Origin: Talaromyces rugulosus
Taxonomy: Eukaryota > Ascomycota > Eurotiomycetes > Eurotiales > Trichocomaceae
Direction: 5' to 3'
NCBI RefSeq assembly: GCF_013368755.1
Contig: NC_049566.1
Location: forward strand, 496,001 to 560,000
Length of the DNA: 64,000 bases
The notes beneath the pieces were generated by a model, which saw nothing but the letters and a program-made list of their open reading frames with translations, had not been told where the DNA came from and searched no databases. This document shows positions 22,301-32,780 of this stretch, in pieces; the stretch's first letter is position 1; each line of letters opens with the position of its first letter. Position numbers and translations under genes: made by a program.

Positions 22301-24104
22301 CGTGACTATCAAAATGATAGGAAAAGTGAGATCCTCTCTGCTAAAACATATTGAAATGGCTCGACTGACAATCACAAAGGCAAGCAGGTGTAGAAGGTCT
22401 GTTAGCGTTAATCTCAAGGTTGATATTGGCTTCTTGAACGAAAAGCTGCCCGCATTTTTCCAGAAGCGTCCAGTCTATGTCTGTAGTCTCGTGGAAATAT
22501 CAGGTGGTCGTCTCGTGGACTTTCGACGAATGAGGTGAGTTGCGAAATTCTTGGTGGAGTGTGGTCTAACCAGGACAAAGTGCACAGAAACTCCAGAATG
22601 GACATGAGATTTTGTTCAATGCTGAGTTGACAAGCTCTTTGCAGCACATAACATGCTATGTTATGTGTGACGATATAGGTAGGTAAAAATCTAGGTCGTC
22701 ACTTTCCATAGCCCATGCTGAAGTTATTAGGCGGGACATCTCAATATGCCAAGCTTAATCCTGATATACCTGTAGGGATGTTTCCCAAAGACTCATTCGA
22801 TGAAGGAAGCAAGATATCAGACAAATTTTCAATGAACACGTCGAGAAGAAGGAGCAACGATGCTTCAAAATCAACACGACCTTCAAACAGAGGTGACGTC
22901 TTTGAGGATGATGACTTTGCAGATGATGATTTTCTAGCTGCCGGTATGGAAATGTTTGATTTAGTATGGTCTTTTGCTGATTAGATATATGTAGTGGAAG
23001 ATTTTGACCGGAGCGAACGACCTTCCAAGTTGACCTTTTCGAAGAGTCTCAAACCTGACCTGAACCCAAGCTCCAGAATGAGACAAAACGATCCTTTCAA
23101 CGACAATGATCAACAGCAGTCGGCAGTGCTTGTCAATGGAAAATACAAGTGCAATCATAAATGCAAAGACAAATCAGCGTTTGCCTTTCCTACTCTATTA
23201 CACCCGGTCCATGCTAATTCTTGTGCAGGTGTAAACACTTTTGCTGCCGCGAGGGATTAGACAAGCCTCCAAAAGTCTACAAAAAGGGGCCTTCGGCAGA
23301 AATGACTCCAGCAAGAAACAGTCAGCTCAGCCTTATAGACAGTGTTCGGAAAAAGGTAGACAGCTCACACCATTTACAGGGCGTTGTACTCATGACTACC
23401 AGAACTCTATCGACTTGATCGACCTCTCTCAACCCAGTCAACCAAAAACAAATATTTTAAAAGACATGATTGGTACAAAATCGTTGGGTTGTGAAGTTGC
23501 ACCATCAAAGGCTACTAGAATGGCAAATTTGGATCTCGCTGTATCGCAATCAGCGGCGAGAAAGTTGACATTTGAAGCCGGGGGGTCTGTCAACAAAAAA
23601 AGAAAGAGAAAGCTTTCACGGAACCGACGGGGGTCATCCAGTGAATATGGTGACAGTGATCTAGAAAAGTTCTTTGCTCCATCCGCGATTTTGCCACAAC
23701 CAGACAATCAGACTTCAGCAGAGAGATACGATCCAGCTATAGAGGATACCGGAACTGACAGTACAATTGAGGGCATTGATACCGACTTCGAGTTTGTTGA
23801 TGATACCAAGAGATCGGCCACATATCCATCCACACCACATCGGACTTTAGACAGTGTGCCCGGGTTTCTGATCGATTCGAAAGACGGGCAGTCACCGAGT
23901 ATTTCCCGGACAGCGGCTATACATAATCCAGAATTTCCAACTCCGACAAACGGGGGAGGTACTCAACAAACCTTCCACTCAAATGACATCATGGAAAGAG
24001 AAGACGCAGTGAAACGATGCAAAGTGAGCGAGGCCATCGAAGAGAACCTTGACCAGTCTTGGCTCGAGGAATTTGGCGATATTGTCAACTTTACGGGGAT
24101 TTAA
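19350..24104 (+). CDS. mer3: meiotic DNA helicase Mer3/Hfm1
   Basis: Superfamily 2 Ski2-like DNA helicase that acts in meiotic crossover formation in the nucleus. Eleven exons (19350-19434, 19501-19650, 19706-20717, 20778-20959, 21010-21701, 21768-22534, 22581-22678, 22731-22943, 22995-23178, 23229-23355, 23403-24104) sum to 4212 nt, in phase, for 1403 aa. Visible motifs: Walker A APTGSGKT (about 214), DEVH box (about 321), ALSATIPN (about 356), FHHAGL (about 485), MLGRAGRPQFDD (about 555), then a Sec63-type region and a late Cys/His cluster (CNHKCKDK...CKHFCCREG) typical of Mer3. The C-terminal 230 residues are acidic and disordered. The intron after 20959 begins GA instead of GT, treated separately. 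Because this gene is needed only in meiosis, partial loss would not harm asexual growth. Confidence 0.86.
20960..21009 (+). other. non-canonical GA-AG intron in mer3
   Basis: Reading phase and the conserved run NPDLK|AVIGAGVAFHHAGL place the exon end at 20959. The sequence there is AAAG|GAAAGT where AAAG|GTAAGT would be normal, a single T-to-A difference at donor +2. Branch-like GCTAAC (20995-21000) and acceptor TTATAG (ending 21009) are intact. The nearby GT at 20964 would frameshift. A canonical donor GTAAAC at 20900 joins the same acceptor in phase, with loss of 20 residues. Confidence 0.7.
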
Positions 24105-24241
24105 AGGGGCCAATGGCATTTGAGGCTTGAAGATCGCAGTTTGATCTGAGATGGATGCTATATGGGTTATGGTCACTATATCTACATGAAAGCCGGATGG
24201 AATGGCTGAATAAGTTGCGAGATTTATAAGTCAGTGGTATC

Positions 24242-24260
24242 TCATATATATATATATATA
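24242..24260. repeat. TA dinucleotide microsatellite
   Basis: Short TA run in the convergent 3' region between mer3 and the EngB-type GTPase gene. This roughly 220-bp interval holds both terminator regions and no gene. Confidence 0.8.
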
Positions 24261-24325
24261 GTACAGAATAATAATACATAGGCAATAGTTAGTATACATT
24301 GAATGCTCAACCCGAAATTTGTGCT

Positions 24326-25431
24326 TTACATTTTATCGTCGAATGTAAATGTCGGTGTAATGGTATTATTGGCAGGCTCCTGGGGAGATGAGGGGCTTTG
24401 GACTATTTCAGGCTTGAAACCGCCAGCAAGCCCGGTAGCCTGAAGAATCGACCAACGGATAGCACTGATACCCAGACAATTCCGGCTCGGAGGAGAAAGC
24501 TTTGCGAGTGTGGTGCAGCCGAGCATCTCGCCCAGGCTTCCGGGACCCGCAGCAGCACCAATCGGCTGGATAATTGGTCTCAGTTCTTCCATTACCTTCT
24601 TGAGATTCTTGAGTTTGCTGCGTCTGATCTCGCGCTTTCCATGGGTGAACTCTTTGATTCCCTTGTTGAGTTTTGAGACAAGAATTCGGTCGAGTTTGGA
24701 TAGGATGATCTGGTGGGAGATGCCGTATTGGCGGAATAAGGATAGAATTTCCTTGTCGGTGTCTTTGAGACCGTGTAGAGAGTCAATGAGAAGATATGTT
24801 CGTCGAAGTCTGCGAGCCGTCAGTTAGAGACTAATAAAAGGTTGTCGTGTCGTGTATACAAGACATACTGTTTTCTTTGTTGTAGATATTTCATGATTTC
24901 AACACCCCATTCCCTGCGACTGGATTTTCCATATCCAGGCATATCAAGTAGCACAATCTTGGACTCTCCTCCCTTTGTACCTCCAATCCCAAAAGCGTTC
25001 ATCTCCGTTGTCTTTCCCGGTTGCTTGGATGTGTAGCATATTTCTGATTCGGTAAGCGCATTGATTATCGAGCTTTTGCCAACATTAGACCGCCCTATGA
25101 ACGCGACTTCCGGCTCGTTGGAGTCAAAGGGAATCGTGCGAAATTTGGCCGCAGAGAAGAGCTTGACGGGGGAGTGGCGCGACCGCTTGAAGATCTTATC
25201 GGCGTATTCAAGGTCTTCATTGCTGGGAGGAATCGTGTCCCAGTACGCTGCCAGGTCGGTTGACTCTAGATCGTCGAATTTCTTGGGTGCGTAGACTGAG
25301 TTTACATCGGTGAGCCTTTTCATCACCGGGGGTTCAAATGTTTTGGTGGCATGTGATCGTTTCGGCTGGAGGCGAACAACCCCGCGGAGGCTTGCTCGAC
25401 AAGCTGTGCATATCAGGGTGCGACCGACCAT
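24326..25431 (-). CDS. EngB/YihA-type GTPase, probably mitochondrial
   Basis: TRAFAC-class GTPase of the EngB family (bacterial YihA/YsxC, human GTPBP8, yeast YDR336W), expected to help assemble the mitochondrial large ribosomal subunit. Exons 25431-24869 and 24809-24326 join with CA|A to 348 aa. The first 35 residues are basic and poor in acids (MVGRTLICTACRASLRGVV), fitting a mitochondrial presequence. G1 is GRSNVGKS at 113-120, G2-region TSKQPGKT, G3 DMPGYG, and G4 reads LSKLD instead of the usual TKxD. The bacterial proteins are about 200 aa; this one has N- and C-terminal extensions as in fungal relatives. The gene is convergent with mer3 and divergent from the AP-3 sigma gene, whose ATG lies about 275 bp away. 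The donor at 24868 has the normal GTATGT form. Confidence 0.83.
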
Positions 25432-25705
25432 GATGGGCCGTCTATCCTGTTGAAGCTGCCCAATGTTTGATGGGTGTTGACTCTATGAAGTCTTTTGAAG
25501 ATTGACGGGAAAGTTAAACCGGAGCTCCACCCGTCGCGCTAGTCTCCTCCGAGCCTCAATCTGCGGCCAACGCAATTCCCCGCCCTTATCCTTGACATCA
25601 CCGAGTTCCAACAACAAGCTGCACACTTGCGTTGTCGGATCGCCAGTTATATTCTATATTCTAGTGAGAACAGCTGCCAGGGCTCGAGCTCTGTCGTCCG
25701 GCGGC

Positions 25706-26348
25706 ATGATCAATGCTGTGTTAGTTTTTAACAACAATGGGGAACCACGCCTGACCAAGTTCTATACACAACTTGTATGTATGCGCCACACGTCTTTAAT
25801 CCTTGATCCAGATCTCCCTTGCTTGTGAAATATTTTCTAGTGAATACTTACTTATTGTATAGGACACCCAAATTCAACAAAAGCTCATCAGGCAAATATA
25901 CGACCTGGTCGCCCAGCGTCCACCATCGGCATGCAATTTCCTCCCTCTCCCACCGCTACTTGTGCAAGGCGCAAGCTCCAAAGCATCCAGCGGCCCATCT
26001 GATGCGCCCACGCAAATCACATATCGGACCTATGCCACACTGTCTTTCATTATGATCTCGACGTCTACCGAATCCCCGCTCGCGCTGATCGATCTAATAC
26101 AAGTCTTTGTCGAGGCGCTCGACAAGTTGTTTGAGAATGTTTGCGAGTTGGATCTTATTTTTGGATACGAGTCAATGCATGCCACGCTTAGTGAAATGAT
26201 TGTCGGTGGTGTCGTTATCGAGACGAATCTGGAAAAGATTGTGGCGGGCGTTCGGGCTCAAGAAGGCACGCGAGGGAAGAGGAAGGCTGTGGATGCTGCC
26301 AGTACTGTTGGTCGTGCAGGCATAGTTGGCCTTGGCGGATGGCGATAG
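25706..26348 (+). CDS. apsC: AP-3 adaptor complex, sigma subunit
   Basis: Small sigma chain of the AP-3 coat, which carries cargo from Golgi/endosome directly to the vacuole. Exons 25706-25774 and 25863-26348 give 184 aa. It starts MINAVLVFNNNGEPRLTKFY, the standard opening of sigma adaptins, and continues with YRTYATLSFIMI and FVEALDKLFENVCELDLIF, the longin-fold core. A fungal insertion of about 30 residues (residues 46-75, Pro/Ser-rich) separates strand blocks, and a basic tail follows. AP-3 rather than AP-1/AP-2 is inferred from the MINAVLVFNN start and the STESPLALIDLIQ loop. The gene symbol is a naming guess. It shares a short divergent promoter with the EngB-type GTPase. Confidence 0.85.
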
Positions 26349-26839
26349 CTGTTTGCTGGTGATTGATTGACTGATTGACTGATATTTCAGGTGCTACTTT
26401 TGTCTGACATGATATGATGTTTGCATTTCCGGCGTTTTTATCTGTTTTTTTCTCTCTTAATGGAGCATAGACAATATCTTGGAGCATATATTAACTCACG
26501 ATCTATCTTTGACAACCCAAGTTTTATCTTTTACAGCCAAGTTTCAAGGCTGGATGTAATACTTTGAGCAAGGAACAGATTTGATTGGCCATCTCCAAAT
26601 CGAGGATCTCGGGGCTAGCCCTAACGCTATTCCGTAATGGTATACGCAGCACCACTAGCGCCTTAGCCTTTTCAGCTACCCATGATTGGCTCTACCGACC
26701 CACCGCCTTCGCTTATTGTTCGCGCACGACTTCTTTATCCGCCGGAGCTCGCTCGATTTTCTTCTTCTCTTGCCCTTCGTCCAGCCGACAATCAAGTGCA
26801 TTATCCAGCACCCGACTCAATAATCGACCATCCGACAAA
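26349..26839. promoter_or_regulatory. upstream region of ribosomal protein eL8 with GCCCTAA box
   Basis: About 490 bases without a gene. A GCCCTAA box lies at 26618-26624, about 216 bp before the eL8 ATG. A reverse-complement copy of the same heptamer (TTAGGGC) occurs about 130 bp before the eS10 ATG at 57315-57321, so it may be a ribosomal-protein promoter element. The 100 bases before the ATG are pyrimidine-rich. Confidence 0.4.
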
Positions 26840-28101
26840 ATGGTAAGCTAAACAATTTGATTTCGACTCTTCGCGAGTCTTCCTAATGAGCTCTACGAGA
26901 AAAAAGTCCACCACTTTTTTCTCGGTTCAGATGTGAAATACCATCTTGACTTGTCCACAAGAGATGTAAAAAGTCTTTTGTCGACTAAGCAATTCCGCCA
27001 GTTTGTTTCTTTGCAATTTTTCATCTCGATGGACATTGCATAGAAGCAGGCTGGTGATGATTTGGCTTGAGCCATGATGCCGGTGCTGTCGTGCGATAGA
27101 AATGTCTACAACACTCCGGCTCATGTTCGCTCTGTAGAGTTCAAAGAAGATCTGCAGCACTTATTGATCACAATTTGCTGATTTCTTCTTTTCTCAATGA
27201 TAGCCTCCAAAGGGTAAGAAAGTTGCCGCTGCCCCCTTCCCTCAGGGTAAGGCTGGTGCCAGCAAGAAGACCAAGGTTCGTAATTTTTTCCCCTTCTGTC
27301 TATATTACCAATCCACTAACTTTTCTTGTAGAACCCTCTTATCGAGAAGCGTTCCCGCAACTTCGGTATCGGCCAGGATATCCAGCCCAAGCGCAACCTT
27401 TCGCGTTTCGTCAAGTGGCCCGAATACGTCCGTCTTCAGCGCCAGAAGAAGGTCCTGAACATCCGTCTCAAGGTCCCCCCTGCGATCGCCCAGTTCTCCA
27501 ACACCCTCGACCGCAACACTGCCGCCCAGACCTTCAAGTTCCTCAACAAGTACCGCCCCGAGTCCAAGGTTGAGAAGAAGGAGCGTCTGCTCAAGGAGGC
27601 CACCGCCGTCTCCGAGGGCAAGAAGAAGGAGGATGTCTCCAAGAAGCCCTACGCCGTCAAGTACGGTCTCAACCACGTCGTCGGTCTCGTGGAGAACAAG
27701 AAGGCCTCCCTGGTCCTGATTGCTCACGATGTCGACCCCATTGAGTTGGTTGTCTTCCTCCCCGCTCTCTGCCGCAAGATGGGTGTTCCCTACGCCATCG
27801 TCAAGGGCAAGGCCCGTCTCGGAACTGTCGTCCACAAGAAGGTGAGATCTAATTCCTGTTTCTTTTTGTTGAAGTATCTTTTTGCTAACTTGACGACAAG
27901 ACCTCCGCCGTCCTCGCTCTCACCGAGGTCCGCTCCGAGGACAAGTCCGAGTTCTCCAAGCTCATCACCGCCGTAAAGGAGGGTTACTCTGACAAGTACG
28001 AGGAGAACCGCCGCCACTGGGGTGGTGGTATCATGGGCTCCAAGGCCGTTGCTCGCCAGGAGAAGAAGCGCAAGGCTGCCGAGGCCGCTGTCAAGATCTA
28101 A
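26840..28101 (+). CDS. rpl8: 60S ribosomal protein eL8 (L7a/L8)
   Basis: Structural protein of the large cytosolic ribosomal subunit. Exons 26840-26842, 27204-27275, 27332-27841 and 27901-28101 give 261 aa (yeast Rpl8 is 256). The first coding exon is only the ATG, directly followed by GTAAGC, and exon 2 opens [11 protein letters not shown]. The core contains [25 protein letters not shown] sequence and the L7Ae RNA-binding fold ([19 protein letters not shown]). Codon use is strongly biased to C-ending codons in exons 3 and 4, as expected for a highly expressed gene and unlike its neighbours. Intron 1 is 361 nt, the longest in the window. The stop is at 28099-28101. Confidence 0.96.
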
Positions 28102-28937
28102 ATGTGAACATGAACCAACAAAAAGAAATGACAAAAGTTTCTCTGATCTTTTAAAACAAGATATCACTGTGCATCGGAGTTCCTGGTTGGTCGGTCAATA
28201 TTATTTATGTCAGACAAGGAACGGAGTTTCTTCATTCTTGTGCTGTCATAAAAAAACAGAAAAATCCAAGATCTATCATGACTCTCAAGGCATTCATGTC
28301 GCTTTTATACTTTTATTTTTTCCCTCTTCGGATTTGCAGATACCCCGCATGAAATGCCATCTTTTCTCTTCTAATAATATTTCCATCTGTGTTTTTTTCT
28401 ACAGATGTGATAAATAGTAGTAGATGAAGAAAGAAAAGTCTAAAAAACGGCGGTACTCCTTTCCGAGAGGATATTACTACGTACTCCCATATCTTTGGTA
28501 GAACTTGTCAAGTAGAATACTGGTAAAGCAGTAAATTGCAGGGTATTGGCGTATGAAAGACGATGTAAATATCGCAGGAAACAAAGATTACTATGAATAA
28601 CATGCAGTACACACAGACTTGAAACAAAAAAAGAGAACATGCTTATAGACAAGACACTGATAACAGTCCATTCCCTCTATACCAGCCAACCAGCCCAAAA
28701 AAACAAGACCCCAAACCCCATTCTGTCTGTTGAATGCAAGGATATTACAAAATAGAATAAGAAAAAATAAATTATGTTCGTGAAGGTCATTCATTGCATT
28801 GGGGTATCTCTTCTTATATTCTTCTGTCTCGGTTTTTTTTTTCCTCTTCTTTTTTCGGAGTATTTTTTTTTTTCTTTAGTGAGGGCGAGAGAGACCTTGT
28901 CGTGCCTAAAAAAAGAAGAAAGATGTTAGTTCAACAC
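28102..28937. other. convergent intergenic region
   Basis: About 840 AT-rich bases between the eL8 stop and the stop of the minus-strand Stu2-type gene. Only poly-A/poly-T tracts and short frames are seen. The right end may hold a spliced 3' UTR of the Stu2-type gene. Confidence 0.5.
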
Positions 28938-31794
28938 TCACGTTTGTTGAAAAAGTCGACTCGCCTTCATTTGTTCGATTCTGGCTTTTAATTGACTTGT
29001 AACCTCGGCCGCACGTTTCCAGTTCTCAGCTGGCTCTGTTGATCGTGCCGGTGCGGCCGGGTGTTCCTCGCCATTGTTGCTGCCAGTAGATGCATACCGA
29101 GCAGTTGGCCGGCTGGGGCTTCCTCTACTTGAAATTCCCGAACTGGCTGGAGGGCTAAACTTCCTGCGGCCAAAATTGGGCTCGAAATTCGAGTCGTGGC
29201 TCGGTGATACCAGGCCGTTGTTCTCCTTGTCATCACTGGGACTTGAAACGTAACTGCGAGGCCGGGCACCATCAAATCTTGCCCCCATTTGCAGACCAGA
29301 GCGTGAGCTGTTGCTATGGTATGCCGCTGGGTCTGGAGATAAGGGAACACTTTCCACGGCTCCTCCCCCGTCTGCCAAAACAGGCGGCGGGCTGATGGCT
29401 GCGGCACGGACTGCTCGAGCCAATTCACGCTTAAGACGCTCGATTTCACGTTGCTGTTTCTGCACCGTCTGCTCCGCGGTCTCGGCGTCACTGCGCGCCC
29501 GTACCAGTTGTGTCTCCTTGGCTTTGATGCTCAAGACGTCTCGGGTGTGGTCTTCAATAAGCTGTGCGTTCTGGTTCTGGAATTCGTTGATCTGAGAGGT
29601 CAATTTGGTCTTTTCCGACTTGAGTTCTTCGTTCACTGTGGTAAGATGATCTCTTTCAAGACGGAGTTCTTCCAATTCAGCCCGCTCGACAGCTGCGAGA
29701 CCAGACACAGCGGGGGCGGCTGCAGGAGGCGCTGCATCAACTACTGCAGCAGGTTTGCCAATTGGACGGCTAGTCAGCCCTCGTCCCAAGCCAAATTTCG
29801 GTTGTGCTAGAGCCGGGGCTGGCTCATCAAGAGGCGGGCTTGCTGCACGACGTTGGGGAGATGCTTGAGGAGCGGCTGCTCCACCGACACCAGGGATGCG
29901 TCTTTGCATCTTCAGCCCGGAACCAGGGGTGGCAAGGCCGGATTTCGGAATGCCTCCAGGCCGTGCAAGGCCGGGTCTGGACACAGCTTTGGGTTTCGGA
30001 GGCGGTGATGCTTCCTCAGGGGCAGGAGGCGGCGGTGCAGCAGCAGGGGCTGCTTTCTTCACAGCGGGCCGTTTGGTGCCTGGAGCAGCCTTCTTCGCAG
30101 GCGTAGGAGCGGCTTTCGGCGGGCCAACAATAGGCTTAGGACGATCTTTAGCCTTGACTTGAGCGGTGTCGAAGTACTCCTTGATCTTCGTCTTTCGGAT
30201 ATCATCCAGGCCATCAAGGTAAGGGTTCATGGCACGTTCGCCCAAGATCTTCATCAAAGTTCCCAAAATCTCCGCTCCTCCTGATCGAGTCACTTCACTG
30301 GATTCTGTAAGAAGTCTGGTGCCTGCCTCGGCAATGGACTTGACCTCTGGCTTTTCGGGAACACTTCGTGTTGTTCGAAGACACCTGATGAGGAACTTGA
30401 GCGTCTCCTGTTTGACCTGGGGGTTCTTGTGCTTCAAAAATTCAAGTGTCTCTTCCAGACAGTCAGACAGGCTGGTGGAAGCAAACACCGAGTCCAAGGC
30501 TTGACCTAGGGCATCTGAAACGGACTGTTTCTTTTCCTTTAGACGTTCTAGCATCGGGGACATGACCACCGATCGGTATTTTCCGAAACTTGATCGCAAT
30601 CCTTTGGCGAGCAAGTCTATACAGTTGGCTGCGATTGTGACAACAGCAACGTTTGCATCCTTCATACATTTCGCAAAGGCTCTTGCGATCTCGTCAAAGT
30701 GCCCGTCCTGGATGCGAGGCACGTTAATAGCGTTGTAGAGCGCGTCCAGGGCTTCCTTCCTATCCTTCCACTTTGACGAGCCGAGTTTCTCATGAAGGTC
30801 GGCGGGAATTCTGGGCATCACATCAACTGGCTCTGCGAGGTCGATTGGCTCAGCATCTTCCGCGCCATCGTCGTCATAGTCCTGGCCGGCATCCTGGTCA
30901 CCGTCATCTCCACCGCCCACAGGCGCGGTGGCTATTGCGTCTTGCTGTGCCCTCGTCAGACGTTCCTGTTTTGGCGACGGTTCCTCTTTAACTTTATCAA
31001 ACAGCTTTTCCAGATCCTGTTGCTGGACTGGTTTCAGATCGCCCCAGAACACTGGTTTGATTGCTTCTTTCAGCCATCGGTAGAGTTCCACGGTCAGGTT
31101 CTGCGATTCAGCACGAACGTTCTTATCGGCATGTCCAAAGACCTTGGGCAGGGCCTTGAGAACGGGCTTGGGGTCGACTATCTTGCATCCGTAGTTATGG
31201 TATATCGCCGTAAAGGCTGCTAGAACTGCAGCGATAACTTTTGGTTGCTTGGCCGATAGACTAGGCAGCAAATCCTCGATTACGGGGTCGGCCTTGTCAA
31301 GTTCGATACAAAGTAGGAGAGCTTCGAGCGCGTTTGCTTTGGCAGCCGGCCGTGCCGAAGACAGACCTTTCTCGGCGATAGGGGCGATTGTGGTAGCTCG
31401 TGATCTGTTTATAGGCAGTGAGAATTAATAAGCGCATTGTTTTCGGGAATGAGAAAGCTTACCTTATGCAAGCCTGAGCACCACCATATTTAAGAAAGGC
31501 GCAGTAGGCTGCGAGACCTTCTTGCTGGGCGGCGACGTTGGAGTCGGCAACAGCACCTTTCCACAGACCGGAGTCTAGCAAAAAAGGGCGAAATACGGGT
31601 GCCGATTCATCGGGAGTTTTCTCAAACTCTTTGGCGGCGTCTTCGTAACCCTCTTTTCTCACTTTCCAGATCTGTAGATGTCATATATCAGCATTATACC
31701 CCTGTAGCGAGAGATTGTGTTCGGCACTGCGGACCTTGTGTGTGAAGCGTTCCGGTAAAGGCAGGGACGAAAAATCTGGTTCGCCTTCCGCCAT
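28938..31794 (-). CDS. alpA: XMAP215/Stu2-type microtubule polymerase with TOG domains
   Basis: Microtubule-plus-end and spindle-pole protein that speeds tubulin addition (yeast Stu2, fission yeast Alp14, Aspergillus AlpA). Exons 31794-31735, 31671-31463 and 31404-28938 give 911 aa. It opens MAEGEPDFSSLPLPERFTHK and continues IWKVRKEGYEDAAKEF, the start of TOG1. A second HEAT-type TOG domain covers roughly residues 290-510 (LHEKLGSSKWKDRKEALDAL). A Pro/Ala/Lys-rich basic linker, a coiled coil at about 680-770 (ELEELRLERDHLTTVNEEL) and a Ser-rich tail ending KARIEQMKASRLFQQT follow. Two TOG domains plus a coiled coil is the normal fungal arrangement. The stop codon overlaps a good GTGAGT donor, so a slightly longer C-terminus by splicing is possible. 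AlpA is used as a likely orthologue name. Confidence 0.86.
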
Positions 31795-32780
31795 TGTGTC
31801 GGGATTCGGGCAGTTCAGGCGCTGCCAGAGCTTTTATCTAGGAAAATGGCATAAGTAAGAGTCGCATAGAAGGGTACAACCAGATGACAGTAAACGTGAA
31901 AACAAATGTGGGAACGACGAGGTCGCGCGCGGGCAAGTAGTAGAAGAAAGACAGATAGCAGAACAGTATGCATACCTTATTCTTTCAGAGCGCAGTCTGT
32001 ATGTTCGATCTTTGCGATGCGACTGGAGCAATACAACAGATGCAGGCCTGTCGTCGACTCGTGACAATTGTTGGCAATAGAAGCGGGGGGAGCGCTGGTC
32101 ATGTGGTCGTGGCTCGCAGGGAATGAGAGGAAATCCGGGGCCATAAAATATTCGGCAGCAGAGTCAGGGCCGAAGTTCTCGATGTTTCCTTGGTCGATAT
32201 ACAGCGCTGGAGGCGACGTCGAGCAAGGCGCGAGGTGGTTTAGTGTTTGTTGCTTGATGGTTCAGGCACCAATGACGGTCCATGTCAACAAAAGTCGGTT
32301 CGGGCCCGTCACCAGGGGAATAGTCTTGGCGCGTGCCTGAGGCTGCCATTTTACGTCTACTTATGTACATAAATGATAGACTACAATAGACGCAATCTTG
32401 AATCAATGTTTTTATTTATTGATTCTAGTGCAAAACTACATATGTAGTAACCGTCTATATAGCACGGTTTATCGGCTAATACTAAAGGTATCTAGATTTT
32501 AGATCAATTGTTTCAATGTTATCTATATATATATTTATTAATATAGCTAATGCACTAGTGATTAATTCTAGATCAAGTAACATTTGAAACTAATCATCTC
32601 CAGATGTCATATTCCAGATCTAATTATCAATCATTCCATGTCATGTTTCACTCGTACCTGTATAACCCAAATATTGAACAGGCGGGGTAGCAGTTGACGA
32701 CTCCACCATTTACCATCTCCAACTTCTTATCTCACCTACAACATTAAAATGTCGACTACGCACAAACAAAGAAAGCTGAT
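31795..32780. other. divergent intergenic region
   Basis: About 1 kb between the Stu2-type start and the FAD oxidoreductase start. The left part is GC-normal with short frames. 32390-32640 is very AT-rich and may be decayed repeat DNA. An out-of-frame ATG (AAAATGTCG at 32749) lies 32 bp before the oxidoreductase ATG. Confidence 0.5.

Noticed and set aside
23235..23418. Continuation of mer3 exon 10 to a stop at 23418
   Set aside because: A 47-nt intron at 23356-23402 restores the long downstream frame to 24104 and makes the total length a multiple of three.
26585..26851. 88-codon frame covering the leader of eL8
   Set aside because: Starts without ATG, overlaps the eL8 start codon and looks like untranslated pyrimidine-rich leader.
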